Positions 1 to 9,112 of a stretch of DNA of 64,000 nt are shown piece by piece. This DNA is from Burkholderia sp. 8Y. GTDB lineage: Bacteria; Pseudomonadota; Gammaproteobacteria; Burkholderiales; Burkholderiaceae. The DNA is taken from assembly GCF_902506145.1 (NCBI RefSeq), contig NZ_LR733519.1, positions 1,562,109 through 1,626,108 on the forward strand, read 5' to 3'. Position 1 is the first letter of the stretch. Each line of letters opens with the position of its first letter. The translations under genes were made by a program, and so were the position numbers. Below the pieces are notes generated by a model that made no database searches, was not told the DNA's origin, and was given only the letters and a program-made list of their open reading frames with translations.

Positions 1-51
1 GAAAGACCGTTAGTTGCAGATTGAAATAAACGAAAACGAGTCCGCAATGCT

Positions 52-291
52 TCAGACGATTTCTGTCAGGCCATTGCGCGTAAGTTCATCCGGGAAGGCG
101 CCAATCTCGCCGTATTCGCGCAAATCCACGCTAACGGTGCCGCGCATGCGCGGATCGGCATCGACGAACTCAAGCGTGTCGTTCTCGTGATGCACGCGAT
201 AGATGCCGGGCGCGATGTGAATCCGGATGCCGTCCTCAGCGCACCCAGAAAGCGCGCCGGACACCACCCGAAGATGGAAGATTGCATTCAC
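52..291 (-). CDS. Small hypothetical protein, 79 aa
   Basis: I do not recognise this protein. It would be a 79-residue soluble, mildly acidic protein without signal peptide or membrane segment. The start is a GTG preceded at normal spacing by AGGACA, an acceptable ribosome site. The sequence looks like a real protein, with alternating hydrophobic and charged residues and a motif RMRGTVSVDLREYGEIG that would fit a beta-strand-rich fold. It lies downstream of the polyol operon on the same strand, about 230 bp after the last dehydrogenase gene, so it could be read through from it. No function is proposed. Confidence 0.45.
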   Translation of the reverse strand: MNAIFHLRVVSGALSGCAEDGIRIHIAPGIYRVHHENDTLEFVDADPRMRGTVSVDLREYGEIGAFPDELTRNGLTEIV

Positions 292-520
292 TGCCGTGTC
301 CTGTGAGAGCGGTGCTCAGCGGCGAATAAGTTTGATGACTACGAGAGCAAGCGGCGCACCTGTCGCATTCGACAGGTGCGCCGAGTATGCGCCTGAAGTT
401 TGAAAGATGCGTGGCTCGCCGGCCCTCGCGGACGGCTGCGCGAGAAACGGAATAAGCGGACTGCGCTGCGAGCGCCTTCCGCGCATGGATAGACCTTCTA
501 TCACCAAGCCTGCTTGCCTA

Positions 521-1636
521 TCACTTCGGCCGCAGCAGCACCTTGATGGAATCTAGCGAATTGGCGACTTCGATGGCCGCGTCCCACTCTTCGAGCGTGA
601 AGCCGTGCGTGACGATACCCTTCGATGTCACGAGCCCGCGTGAAAGAAGATCGATGGCGATCGGATAACAATACGGACCGAGATGCGCGCCGCGCACGTC
701 CAGTTCCTTGCGATCGCCGATGATCGACCAGTCCACGGTCGTATCGCCGCCGAACACCGAGAACTCGACAAAGCGCCCGAGCTTGCGAATCAACTCCAGC
801 CCTTGCGAAACGCCCGAAGGCGAACCGGTGGTTTCGATATACACATCGCAGCCGTATTGATCCGTAATCGCGCGAATCGTGTCGAGCGCATTGTCGGTCT
901 TCGGATTGATCGTGACGTCCGCGCCGTATTCGCGTGCAAGTTCGAGGCGTTCATCGACAAGATCGATGACGACGAGATTCTTCGGCGTCTTGAGATGCGC
1001 AACCTGCACCATCATCAATCCGAGCGGGCCCGCTCCCGCGATCACGACGACATCGCTCAACTGAATGTCGCCGCGATTGACCGTGTGAATCGCACATGCG
1101 AGAGGTTCGATGATCGCGGCGTCTTCGATCGAGATACCGTCCGGTATCTTATGGACGATAGCGGTCGGCGGAAAGCGCATGTATTCGGCCATGCCGCCGT
1201 CCGCGACTTCGCGCTGGAAGCCGAAGATGTTATGCACTTCGCACATCCAGTACTGGCCCGACTTGCAATAGCGGCACTTCGCGCAAGGCACGATCTGCTC
1301 GGCAATCACGCGGTCGCCGACCTGCACGCCGAAGTGCTCGGCCGCGCCCTCGCCGAGTTCTTCCACATAACCGAAGAACTCATGCCCGGGTATAACCGGC
1401 GCTTTGACCCACGGGCTCGGGCCGCCCCAGAACATCTTGGCGCCCGACCAGCACTTGCAATCGCTCGCGCAGATGCCGCATGCAGCGATGCGAATGACTG
1501 CTTCATTACGGCCGGCGCGGGGACGCTGCACGCGCTCCACGCGATAATCCTTCGGTGCGCGGCATACGATAGCCGTCATTTCGCCACTGTTGTCAGTCGA
1601 TGCGTCAGTCGATTCATCAGTCGATGCCGTGCTCAT
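521..1636 (-). CDS. Zinc-dependent alcohol dehydrogenase, erythritol/L-threitol dehydrogenase-like
   Basis: A 371-residue medium-chain dehydrogenase of the EltD type, expected to oxidise a tetritol or related polyol with NAD+ in the cytoplasm. The catalytic-zinc motif is GICASDCKC, the GHEFFG zinc/proton-relay motif follows, and four structural-zinc cysteines are present in CAKCRYCKSGQYWMC. The Rossmann glycines are in AGAGPLGLMMV. The stretches VDWSIIGDRKELDV and GAHLGPYCYP are as I recall them from erythritol/L-threitol dehydrogenases. I chose the ATG at 1636 because GGGAG precedes it. This start gives an odd Ser/Thr/Asp-rich leader of about 19 residues, and the core fold begins at the next Met (1579). 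It is the last gene of the polyol operon. Substrate is inferred from family resemblance. Confidence 0.85.
   Translation of the reverse strand: MSTASTDESTDASTDNSGEMTAIVCRAPKDYRVERVQRPRAGRNEAVIRIAACGICASDCKCWSGAKMFWGGPSPWVKAPVIPGHEFFGYVEELGEGAAEHFGVQVGDRVIAEQIVPCAKCRYCKSGQYWMCEVHNIFGFQREVADGGMAEYMRFPPTAIVHKIPDGISIEDAAIIEPLACAIHTVNRGDIQLSDVVVIAGAGPLGLMMVQVAHLKTPKNLVVIDLVDERLELAREYGADVTINPKTDNALDTIRAITDQYGCDVYIETTGSPSGVSQGLELIRKLGRFVEFSVFGGDTTVDWSIIGDRKELDVRGAHLGPYCYPIAIDLLSRGLVTSKGIVTHGFTLEEWDAAIEVANSLDSIKVLLRPK
1594..1629. repeat. Three 12-bp tandem repeats in the dehydrogenase leader
   Basis: Three adjacent copies of a 12-bp unit, CAGTCGAT followed by four variable bases, encode the Ser-Thr-Asp-X repeats of the dehydrogenase N-terminus. 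The unit is a multiple of three, so gain or loss of copies would keep the reading frame. Confidence 0.85.
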
Positions 1637-1671
1637 GCTCGCGTCTCCCGTCAAGTCTGGTTATGGATTCG

Positions 1672-2706
1672 TCATTCCATGACGATCTGCACCTTCACAT
1701 CCGTCGGCACGCCGCTTGCCGCCTCTTCGAACGCCTTGATGCCTTCGGCGAACGGGAAGGTCCGCGAGATAAAGGGCTTTACATCGAGCTTGCCCGATGC
1801 AATGAGCTGGATGGCGCGCGGGAAGATGTTGGCGTAGCGGAACACGGATTCGATGCGCGCTTCCTTGATCTGCACCGCGACGACATCCAGCGGAATGGCG
1901 CGCTGAGGCATGCCCACGAGCACGAGACAGCCGCCCGGGCACAGCAGATCGACAATGCCTTCGAACGCCTTCTCGTTGCCGCTCGCCTCGAACACGATAT
2001 TCGCGCCCCAGTCATCGGTGAGCCGCGCAACGACGTCCTGCACGCGCTCGTCGCGAATATTCACCGCGGTCACGCCCTGCACCGCGCCGATGAGATCAAG
2101 CTTCTCCTGCACGAGATCGCAGACGATCGCGCGGCTGCATCCACCAGCCAGCGCCGCGAGCGCGCACATCATGCCGATAGTGCCCGCGCCCAGCACGACC
2201 GCGACATCGCCGGGCTTGATCGCGGCTTTCTTCGCGGCCTGCAATCCGATGGAAAGCGGCTCGACGATTGCCCCTTCGGCAAAGCTGACGTTATCCGGCA
2301 GCTTGTAAGTGAAAGCAGCAGGATGCACGACGTAGGGCGCGAGACAACCGTGCACCGGCGGCGTGGCCCAGAAGCGCACTTTCGGATCGAGGTTGTACAG
2401 ACCTTCGCGCGATGCACGCGATTCCATATCTGGCACGCCCGGTTCCATGCATACGCGATCGCCCGCCTTCAGATGCGTCACCTCCTCGCCAACTTCCACC
2501 ACCGTGCCGGACGCCTCATGCCCCAACACCATCGGCTCGTTGACGACAAAAGGACCGATGCGGCCATGTTGATAGTAGTGAACGTCACTGCCGCAAATGC
2601 CGACCGTGTGAATGCGTATGCGTACATCGCGCGGCCCCACGACTTGCGGCAAGCTGAACGGGCGCAAGCTGATACGGCGTGCTTCTTCGAGAACCAGTGC
2701 TTCCAT
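1672..2706 (-). CDS. Xylitol dehydrogenase (D-xylulose reductase), zinc MDR family
   Basis: A 344-residue medium-chain dehydrogenase predicted to convert xylitol (or a related pentitol) to D-xylulose with NAD+. It carries the catalytic-zinc motif [19 protein letters not shown] and the nucleotide-binding LGAGTIGMM. The usual four-cysteine structural-zinc lobe is absent and is replaced by [17 protein letters not shown] followed by FWATPPVHG. This is the form I recall from Morganella and Gluconobacter xylitol dehydrogenases. The ATG at 2706 has AAGGAA at good spacing. An upstream in-frame extension exists but overlaps the preceding SDR gene and lacks a ribosome site. It lies 50 bp after that SDR gene and 35 bp before the EltD-like gene, in the same operon. 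Confidence 0.88.
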   Translation of the reverse strand: MEALVLEEARRISLRPFSLPQVVGPRDVRIRIHTVGICGSDVHYYQHGRIGPFVVNEPMVLGHEASGTVVEVGEEVTHLKAGDRVCMEPGVPDMESRASREGLYNLDPKVRFWATPPVHGCLAPYVVHPAAFTYKLPDNVSFAEGAIVEPLSIGLQAAKKAAIKPGDVAVVLGAGTIGMMCALAALAGGCSRAIVCDLVQEKLDLIGAVQGVTAVNIRDERVQDVVARLTDDWGANIVFEASGNEKAFEGIVDLLCPGGCLVLVGMPQRAIPLDVVAVQIKEARIESVFRYANIFPRAIQLIASGKLDVKPFISRTFPFAEGIKAFEEAASGVPTDVKVQIVME

Positions 2707-2756
2707 TGTCGTTCCTTCGTGCTGTTCGGTTGAGCCGATTGAATGGCGTATGAAAT

Positions 2757-3503
2757 TCATCCCGCCTGAAAGCCGCCGTCGATTGCGAGGCTGACGCCGC
2801 TCACCATGCTCGAATCGTCGCCGAGCAGATAGGCGATGGTGCGCGCCACTTCCACGGGCTGCACGAAGCGGTTAAGCGGAATGCGGTCGAGCATGGGGCC
2901 TGATTTGGCGGGGTCGCTCCATGCTTTCTCGGCCATCGGCGTCATCGTCACCACCGGATTCACTGCGTTCACGCGAATGCCGTGCGGTCCCAGTTCGACA
3001 GCCATCACGCGCGTCATCGCGTCGAGCGCACCCTTGGATGCGCAATACGATGCATGCAGTGGCAAGCCCACGGTCGCCGACAGACTCGATACGTTCACGA
3101 TCGCCCCGCCCGTCCCGCGCGCAATCATGCCCTTCGCGCACGCCTGCGCCACGATCATCGCGGCGCGCACGTTGACGTGCATCGTGAGGTCGAACGCGTC
3201 CACCGTGGTATCGAGAAACGGCTGCAACTCGACCAGGCCCGCGCAGTTGACCAGCAAATCGACCGGTTGCGCCGCGCGGGCGGCTTCCCGTGCGGCGCTG
3301 GCATCGGCAAGATCGACGGCGATGGTCTCGCAGCCCGTTTCGCTCGCAAGCGCGGACAGATCGGCTCCGCTGCGGCTCAACGCAATTACCCGTGCGCCGC
3401 GCTCGATCAGCACATGCACCGTCGCACGGCCGATGCCTTTTCCCGCGCCCGTAACGAGCACGGTCTTCCCTGCAAACTCCCGGTTCCTGTCGATCGTGGT
3501 CAT
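2757..3503 (-). CDS. SDR oxidoreductase, L-xylulose reductase (DCXR)-like
   Basis: A 248-residue classical short-chain dehydrogenase. TGAGKGIG (about residues 19-26) binds the dinucleotide, NCAG is the structural motif, and the Ser-Tyr-Lys triad sits in NVSSLSAT and YCASKGA. It closely resembles dicarbonyl/L-xylulose reductase in [39 protein letters not shown] and the WSDP...MLDRIPL segment. The likely reaction is NADPH-linked interconversion of L-xylulose and xylitol or an analogous ketose/polyol pair. Position between the regulator and the xylitol dehydrogenase, with a 7-bp gap to the regulator, supports a role in pentitol metabolism. Cofactor preference cannot be read with certainty. Confidence 0.87.
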   Translation of the reverse strand: MTTIDRNREFAGKTVLVTGAGKGIGRATVHVLIERGARVIALSRSGADLSALASETGCETIAVDLADASAAREAARAAQPVDLLVNCAGLVELQPFLDTTVDAFDLTMHVNVRAAMIVAQACAKGMIARGTGGAIVNVSSLSATVGLPLHASYCASKGALDAMTRVMAVELGPHGIRVNAVNPVVTMTPMAEKAWSDPAKSGPMLDRIPLNRFVQPVEVARTIAYLLGDDSSMVSGVSLAIDGGFQAG

Positions 3504-3510
3504 GAGCTAT

Positions 3511-4491
3511 TCAGGGTTCGTCGCACAGGCGTCGCGCGGTATCTTCATCGGTCACGAGCACCGACGGATAGCGCCCGCGCAAAGCCGCACGCGTGACATG
3601 AAACTTCTTGGCTCCGCCGCTCACCAGAATTACGCGGCGAATCTTGCGCAAGTCTTCCAGCGTGATCGCCACCGTGCGGCGATTTAGCGGATGGTCGATC
3701 AACTCGCCGTCTTCATCCATGAAATGACCGAGCATGTCGCCCACCGCGCCGGCCTCTTCGAGCGTGCGCAACTGGTCGGGGTTGTCGATGCCGTACGTCA
3801 CGACAAGCGACTCCGTGAGATCGCCGCACGTGAGCAGCGCAAGGTCCGCACTGCGCGCGAGTTCGTAGGTTTCGCGCACGGTCCCTTCCTGCAAGATCAC
3901 GTCGCGCGCCTTCTGACTGCTGACATAGATGGGCGCTGCAAAGAGATAACCATCAGCGCGACAGATGTTCGCGAAGTCGGAGACGATATCGAAGGTATTG
4001 ATGCTCGGGCAATGCGACAAGCCGCCTTGCAGCGACACAGCCGATACCGCGCCGTAGCTGCGTTGCGGCATCGCGCGCAGAACCGCGCGAATGGTGCGGC
4101 CCCAGCCCAGTCCAATGGTTTGCCCCGCGACGATCTGCTTCGCAAAGTACGATGCCGCGCCAATGCCGAGCGCCGCGTTATTCGCTTCCGTGTTGGCGCC
4201 TGTCGGCACGACGACCGCGCATTCCAGCCCGAAGCGCCGCTCCAGCATGTTTTCGAGCGCCACGCACGGCGCGATCTTGCTGTTGATGGTGATCTGCACC
4301 AGCCCCGATTCGCGGCTTGCCGCAAGCAGCCGATTCACCCGCACACGATTACTGCCGATGCGCTGCGCGATTTCCTGCTGCGTCAAATTACCGACGTAGT
4401 AATGCCAGGCGACGCGCGCCTGCAATTCCTCTTCCGAGTCGATGGACTCGTCTGTCTCTGCAACGGCAATGGACGGCGCTGTCTTGCTCAT
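3511..4491 (-). CDS. SorC/DeoR-type sugar-binding transcriptional regulator
   Basis: A 326-residue SorC-family regulator with an N-terminal helix-turn-helix at about residues 35-70 (LTQQEIAQRIGSNRVRVNRLL) followed by a phosphosugar-isomerase-like effector domain (GWGRTIRAVL, LTCGDLTES, GGAKKF). Members repress or activate neighbouring carbohydrate operons and respond to a phosphorylated sugar or polyol. The start at 4491 fits the family length; a much longer upstream extension overlaps the permease gene and reads as shadow sequence. It lies inside the operon, 35 bp after the permease, so its expression is probably coupled to the system it controls. A candidate operator is described at 7857-7880. 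Confidence 0.9.
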   Translation of the reverse strand: MSKTAPSIAVAETDESIDSEEELQARVAWHYYVGNLTQQEIAQRIGSNRVRVNRLLAASRESGLVQITINSKIAPCVALENMLERRFGLECAVVVPTGANTEANNAALGIGAASYFAKQIVAGQTIGLGWGRTIRAVLRAMPQRSYGAVSAVSLQGGLSHCPSINTFDIVSDFANICRADGYLFAAPIYVSSQKARDVILQEGTVRETYELARSADLALLTCGDLTESLVVTYGIDNPDQLRTLEEAGAVGDMLGHFMDEDGELIDHPLNRRTVAITLEDLRKIRRVILVSGGAKKFHVTRAALRGRYPSVLVTDEDTARRLCDEP

Positions 4492-4496
4492 GTTCT

Positions 4497-4512
4497 CACT
4501 GTGGTCACACTG
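4497..4512. promoter_or_regulatory. Imperfect palindrome before the SorC regulator start
   Basis: CACTGTGGTCACACTG lies between the permease stop and the regulator ATG, and its arms match apart from one pair and the centre. It could be an operator or an RNA hairpin limiting regulator translation. It does not resemble the main promoter palindrome, so support is weak. Confidence 0.25.
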
Positions 4513-4526
4513 TAAAAGGCGCGAGT

Positions 4527-5408
4527 CTACTTCACCGCGCCCATCGTGAGCCCTTGTACGAGCCGGCCCGAGACGAGCAACGCAAACACCACCATGGGCA
4601 GCACGATCAGCGTGCCGGTCGCCATGATCTCGCCCCACGGCAACTCGTAGCCGCTCATGTAGCTCGTCGCCGCAACGGGCGATGTGATCGCATCGGTACG
4701 CGTCAGGACGAGTGCGTAAAGCAGATCGTTCCACGAGAAGATGAACGCGAAGATGGCCGAGACGACGATGCCCGGCATCGCGAGCGGCAGATTGATGCGC
4801 CAGAACACGCGCCACGGCGACGCGCCATCCAGCCGCGCGGCTTCGTCAAGTTCGACAGGAATATTGCGAAACTGGTCGGTGCATATCCATACGACGATAG
4901 GCAGCGAGAACGTCAGATACAGCAAGATGAGCACGACATGCGTATCGACGAGATCGAGCTTCGTCGCGATGAGGAAGAACGGCACCGCGAGCACGACGGG
5001 ACTCACCATGCGGTTCGAGATAAACCAGAACCACAGGTCTTCCTTGCCGCGAAACTCATAGCGTGCGAGCGCATAGGCGGCAGGCGTGCCGAGCAGAATG
5101 GCGAGCACCGTCGTGGACGTGGCGATGATGAGTGAATTCAGCAGGCTCCCTGCCACGTCATGCTCGAACAGTGCGGCGGAATAGTGGTGAAGCGTCGGAC
5201 TGAACAGCCACTTGGGCGGATACGCGAGCGCATCGGCCTGGCTCTTGAGGCTCGTCGTGACCATCCAGTAGAACGGGAACACGGACGACAGGAACACTAT
5301 CACGAGCCCGATAAAGTGCCATACCGTTGCGCGTTTTCGTGCGGCGCGCGCACGCCTCGCGCGCTGACTCGTGCCGCTCGTTGCGGTTTGCAAAGCCGAT
5401 GTACTCAC
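4527..5408 (-). CDS. Carbohydrate ABC transporter permease, MalG-type
   Basis: A 293-residue inner-membrane permease with about six membrane segments. The EAA loop reads ELDEAARLDGASPWRVFWRINLPLAMPG, the site that contacts the ATPase. The start is a GTG at 5408 with GGGAGG upstream, overlapping the stop of the partner permease by four bases, which implies translational coupling. With the MalF-type partner it forms the channel of the polyol importer. The ATPase is encoded divergently at 7991. The family is shared with mannitol/sorbitol/arabitol (MtlEFGK/SmoEFGK) importers, in keeping with the dehydrogenases nearby. Confidence 0.92.
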   Translation of the reverse strand: MSTSALQTATSGTSQRARRARAARKRATVWHFIGLVIVFLSSVFPFYWMVTTSLKSQADALAYPPKWLFSPTLHHYSAALFEHDVAGSLLNSLIIATSTTVLAILLGTPAAYALARYEFRGKEDLWFWFISNRMVSPVVLAVPFFLIATKLDLVDTHVVLILLYLTFSLPIVVWICTDQFRNIPVELDEAARLDGASPWRVFWRINLPLAMPGIVVSAIFAFIFSWNDLLYALVLTRTDAITSPVAATSYMSGYELPWGEIMATGTLIVLPMVVFALLVSGRLVQGLTMGAVK

Positions 5409-6346
5409 GCGGCCTCCCGATAAACAAAGCGAATGTAGAGACGCGAAAGCACGATCGTCAGAATGAGCAGAATGATGGCTTGCGCCGACGCCATGCCTTG
5501 ATCGAAGAGCCGAAAGCCCACGCGCTGGATATAGACGCTGATGAACTCGGTCGCGGTGCCGGGACCGCCGCGCGTCATGGTGAAGACGGCGTCGAACATC
5601 TTGAGCATGTCCGCTGAACGAAGAATCAGAATGGCGGTCAAGCCCGGCAACAGATACGGCCGCTGAAGATGCCAGAGAATCATGCTCCACTTGGGCGTTT
5701 CGAGGCGCGCGGCTTCTTCCGCTTCCTTGGGCACCATCGAAAGCCCCGCCAGCATGATGAGTGCGCAAAACGGCGTCCATTGCCAGATATCCATGATCAT
5801 CACGGATACGAATGCGAGCGTCGGATCGGCCAGCCAGTCTTGCGGCGGAATGCCGAAGAAACCCGTCAGATAGTTCGCCACGCCGAACTGCCGGTTGAAT
5901 ATCAGCCGGCCGATGAGACCGACGACCGCATACGTGGTCGCCATCGGAATGACGAGACTGACACGCGCCGCTGCCCGCATGAAGCGCACGTCCGTGCGAT
6001 GCAGCATCAGCGCCGCAAAGAGACCGAGCGCGACTTCGATCGGCAGCGTCAGACAAAGGAACAACGCCGTGCGTCCGAGCGCGCCCCAGAACGAGGGGTC
6101 CGAGAGCGTCGCCACGTAATTGTCGATGCCGATGAACGGCGTACCCGCTGCGAGATCTGCGAGCTTGTACTGGTGAAGCGAGTTATAGAGCGCAAGCAAT
6201 AGCGGATAGATGCCGATCACCGCCAGCGCGAAGATAGCGGGAATCAGGAACCAGAATGCAGGCGAGCGCGGCAGCACTCGCAAGCGCCGTGCGCCCTTGC
6301 GCGGACCTCGTGCGGGCGTCACGGGAGTTGCAGTGCTGTTCGCCAT
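5405..6346 (-). CDS. Carbohydrate ABC transporter permease, MalF-type
   Basis: A 313-residue permease with a basic cytoplasmic N-terminus (ARGPRKGARRLRV) followed by about six hydrophobic helices. The EAA-type loop is VPKEAEEAARLETPKWSMIL. It pairs with the MalG-type permease to carry a polyol or sugar across the inner membrane. The ATG at 6346 lies 29 bp after the binding-protein gene. The reading frame is open further upstream, but that part overlaps the binding-protein gene and has no signal of its own. Confidence 0.92.
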   Translation of the reverse strand: MANSTATPVTPARGPRKGARRLRVLPRSPAFWFLIPAIFALAVIGIYPLLLALYNSLHQYKLADLAAGTPFIGIDNYVATLSDPSFWGALGRTALFLCLTLPIEVALGLFAALMLHRTDVRFMRAAARVSLVIPMATTYAVVGLIGRLIFNRQFGVANYLTGFFGIPPQDWLADPTLAFVSVMIMDIWQWTPFCALIMLAGLSMVPKEAEEAARLETPKWSMILWHLQRPYLLPGLTAILILRSADMLKMFDAVFTMTRGGPGTATEFISVYIQRVGFRLFDQGMASAQAIILLILTIVLSRLYIRFVYREAA

Positions 6347-6375
6347 CCGTCGTCTCCGGTTCCTGATCGTCGCGC

Positions 6376-7746
6376 TTACTTCAAGAGCGGCTTTTTGCCG
6401 TCGTAATAGCCCGCTTTCTTCAGGATGTCCTCGGTCTTCTGGCCAATGGTCTGCGCGCCCTCTTTCACCGTCACTTGCCCGAGCATCATCTTGCTGCCCC
6501 ATTCGCCGATCACTTCGGACACAGCGGGCCACTCCGGGAAGCGCGGACGATAATCCGGCACGCCGCCTTGCCACGATTCGACCATCGGCTTCACGAACGG
6601 ATACTTGTCCTGCACGGCCTTGTCCTGATAGACGGCCATGCGCGCCGGCACGCCTCCCGCTTCGAGATAAGGCTTCGCCATCGCCTCGGACGTGATCCAT
6701 TGAATGAAGAGCCACGAAGCGGCCTGCTTCTTCGCGTTGGACTTGGCATTGACGGCGAGCGAGAAGCCGCCGAGCGCCGGCTTGAGACCTGCGGGGCCTT
6801 TAGGTTCCGTCGTGATGGCGAGGCAATTGCCGAGCTTGGACTTGCTCGGATCGGTCAGCGTGGGATAGAACGCGGACCATTCGGTAATCATCGCAACCTG
6901 GCCTTGCGCAAGCGCATTGACCGCTTCGGCGTGGTCGAAATCGACAATGCCCGGCGGCATGTATTTCATCAGCTTCTGCCGGTATTCAAGGCCCGCCTGC
7001 GATTGCGGCGACATCAGATTGGACTTGAACTTCGCATCCAGCAGCGAGCCGCCGTTGGGCCACAGCACGCGCATGAAGCTGTCGGCGGATTGCGTTTCGC
7101 CGCGCCGCGACTGCAATGCAAACGCGAACTTGTCGCCCTTCGTGAGTTTTGGCGCATACGTGTTCAACAAATCGTCCCATGTCTTGGGCGGCTCGTCGAA
7201 GCCCGCGTCCTTCAGCATGCACTTGTTGTAGAACATGAGCCCCGAATAGTTATCGAAAGGCAGGCCATAGGTGACTTTGTCCCACGTGCCGAACGAATCC
7301 AGAAGGATGGGGAAGAAGCCCTTCAGATTGAGGCTCGGATCAGCGAGCTTCGGATCGTCCGTGAACTTCTTGATCGGCACGAGCCACTTGTTGCTGGCGA
7401 ACTCACCGATCCACACCACGTCGACGAGCACGATATCCTGATCGCCGCCGCCGACGAAGTTGAGCACTTCCTTCTCGCGCGTGTTTTCGTAGGGAATGAC
7501 TTCCCAGCGCACCTTGATGCCGGTCTCTTTCTCGAACTGGGGAATCAGGGTTTCTGCGGCCTTGTATCCCGGACGGTCGAGGAATATGGCTTTGATGGTG
7601 GTGCCCGAGTACGGCTGCGCCGCTTCCTTCAGGGTCCAGGCATGAGCGTTCGATGCAGCGAATGCGGCGCTTGCCGTGAGCAACGCAATGGCCGCGACGT
7701 GCTTGAGAGGGCCGACATGCCTGGCCGGGATGAATCGATTGTTCAT
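6376..7746 (-). CDS. Extracellular solute-binding protein, polyol/sugar ABC importer
   Basis: A 456-residue periplasmic binding protein of the MalE-like family 1. The signal peptide spans about residues 1-36 and ends in SNAHA, a plausible signal-peptidase I site. The mature part has family features such as FEKETGIKV, an aspartate-rich [14 protein letters not shown] and the [12 protein letters not shown] segment. It should deliver a polyol to the MalFG-type permeases encoded next. It is the first gene of the minus-strand operon, about 130 bp from a strong promoter. The ligand cannot be read from the sequence; the erythritol/xylitol-type dehydrogenases of the operon suggest a C4-C5 polyol. Confidence 0.92.
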   Translation of the reverse strand: MNNRFIPARHVGPLKHVAAIALLTASAAFAASNAHAWTLKEAAQPYSGTTIKAIFLDRPGYKAAETLIPQFEKETGIKVRWEVIPYENTREKEVLNFVGGGDQDIVLVDVVWIGEFASNKWLVPIKKFTDDPKLADPSLNLKGFFPILLDSFGTWDKVTYGLPFDNYSGLMFYNKCMLKDAGFDEPPKTWDDLLNTYAPKLTKGDKFAFALQSRRGETQSADSFMRVLWPNGGSLLDAKFKSNLMSPQSQAGLEYRQKLMKYMPPGIVDFDHAEAVNALAQGQVAMITEWSAFYPTLTDPSKSKLGNCLAITTEPKGPAGLKPALGGFSLAVNAKSNAKKQAASWLFIQWITSEAMAKPYLEAGGVPARMAVYQDKAVQDKYPFVKPMVESWQGGVPDYRPRFPEWPAVSEVIGEWGSKMMLGQVTVKEGAQTIGQKTEDILKKAGYYDGKKPLLK

Positions 7747-7856
7747 GCCTGTCTCCTGTTTTTCTTGAGCGGTGATGGCTTGCAGATTCTTCGTCTCTTT
7801 CCTTCGGTCCAGCTTTGGTGAGTGAGCCGAACGCGCAAGAGGCCGCGCCGTTTCAC

Positions 7857-7880
7857 TTGTAATTTGCGTTTTACAATTGT
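7857..7880. promoter_or_regulatory. Candidate SorC operator in the divergent polyol promoter
   Basis: TTGTAA (7857-7862), an 8-bp spacer and TTACAA (7871-7876) form a perfect inverted repeat. It is followed by the overlapping palindrome ACAATTGT (7873-7880). The element touches the -10 box and the predicted start point of the minus-strand promoter, where bound regulator would block transcription. Assignment to the SorC regulator is by proximity only. Confidence 0.6.
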
Positions 7881-7906
7881 ATATTTTGGCCCGAACAGCT
7901 TGTCAA
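7878..7906 (-). promoter_or_regulatory. Sigma70 promoter of the polyol operon
   Basis: On the minus strand TTGACA (7906-7901) is separated by exactly 17 bp from TATACA (7883-7878). This is close to the sigma70 consensus and is correctly oriented for the binding-protein operon starting at 7746. Transcription should begin near 7871, leaving a leader of about 125 nt. The -10 box overlaps the candidate operator. Confidence 0.75.
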
Positions 7907-7990
7907 GAACTAAATCGACGGAAGCCACCGATGCTGAACTGCGCGTCATCGAGCAGTTCGGCCTTGATCTCGTCCCGGTAGGAGACACGC

Positions 7991-9112
7991 ATGAGCGCAG
8001 TCCATCTGCAGCAGATTCGCAAGGCGTTTGCGGGCGCCGATGTGCTGAAGGGCATCGACATCGAAGTAGCCGACCGTGAGTTCATGGTCTTCGTGGGTCC
8101 GTCGGGTTGCGGCAAGAGCACGTTGCTGCGCACCATCGCGGGCCTTGAGCGAAGCGATTCCGGACAAGTGATGATCGGTGGCGAAGACGTGACCGATCTC
8201 GAGCCCTCGCAACGCGGCGTCGCAATGGTATTCCAGTCGTATGCGCTCTATCCGCACATGACGGTCTACGAGAACATTGCGTTCGGTCTGCGCATGTTGA
8301 AGCTGCCCGAAGCGCAGATCAAAGAGCGCGTGCATCGCGCGGCGGAGATTTTGCAGATCGGGCAGTTGCTGGAGCGGCGTCCGCGCGCACTGTCGGGCGG
8401 GCAACGTCAGCGCGTGGCCATCGGGCGGTCGATCGTGCGCGAGCCCAAGGTGTTTCTGTTCGACGAACCGCTTTCCAATCTCGATGCCGCGCTGCGCGTC
8501 CAGATGCGGCTCGAACTCATCAAGCTGCACAAGCAGTTGAACGCGACGATGATCTATGTCACGCACGATCAAACGGAAGCCATGACCATGGCGGATCGCA
8601 TCGTCGTGCTAAACCACGGGCGCGTGGAGCAGATCGGTTCGCCGCTGGAGTTGTATCGCACGCCGCACAATCGCTTCGTGGCCGGATTCATCGGTTCGCC
8701 GAAGATGAACTTCATCGACGTGCGCGTGCTGCGCGCGGACAACGCCGGCGTGACAATCGAACTGCCGGGCGGAGAGCCGCTCACGCTGCCCTTCAGCGCG
8801 TCCTCGGTCAAGCCGGGGGAAACACTCACGCTCGGCATTCGGCCCGAGCATTTCATCGAGGAGCGCGGCGGCGATATCGACAGCGGCCTCACCGGCGATG
8901 TCATGGTGATCGAGCACTTGGGCGGCGAGACGCTACTGCATGTTCGCTTGCCGAACGATCTCGTGATTCAGGTCAAAGGATCGGGAGAGTCGACGGCGGT
9001 CGAAGGTCAACGGCTGAACGTCGGCTTCAGCATCCGTCATGTGCATCTCTTCAGCGAAGACGGCAGCGCGCTCGAGCCGATGCGATCCGTCGCGCAAGCG
9101 GCCACGATCTGA
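7991..9112 (+). CDS. ABC transporter ATPase, MalK/UgpC-type
   Basis: A 373-residue ATPase that powers the polyol importer. Walker A is GPSGCGKST (residues 36-44), the Q-loop follows in VFQSYALYPHMTV, the signature is LSGGQRQRVAIGR and Walker B is VFLFDEPLSNLD. The C-terminal third is the MalK-type OB/TOBE domain (LGIRPEHF), which often allows one ATPase to serve several sugar importers. The ATG follows GGAG at good spacing. It is divergent from the genes for its permeases and binding protein, sharing the regulatory region at 7747-7990, so one regulator could control both arms. Confidence 0.93.
   Translation: MSAVHLQQIRKAFAGADVLKGIDIEVADREFMVFVGPSGCGKSTLLRTIAGLERSDSGQVMIGGEDVTDLEPSQRGVAMVFQSYALYPHMTVYENIAFGLRMLKLPEAQIKERVHRAAEILQIGQLLERRPRALSGGQRQRVAIGRSIVREPKVFLFDEPLSNLDAALRVQMRLELIKLHKQLNATMIYVTHDQTEAMTMADRIVVLNHGRVEQIGSPLELYRTPHNRFVAGFIGSPKMNFIDVRVLRADNAGVTIELPGGEPLTLPFSASSVKPGETLTLGIRPEHFIEERGGDIDSGLTGDVMVIEHLGGETLLHVRLPNDLVIQVKGSGESTAVEGQRLNVGFSIRHVHLFSEDGSALEPMRSVAQAATI

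Noticed and set aside
316..507. A 63-codon frame on the minus strand between the small hypothetical gene and the EltD-like gene
   Set aside because: No ribosome site, no domain, and a composition rich in Arg and Ser typical of random GC-rich frames.
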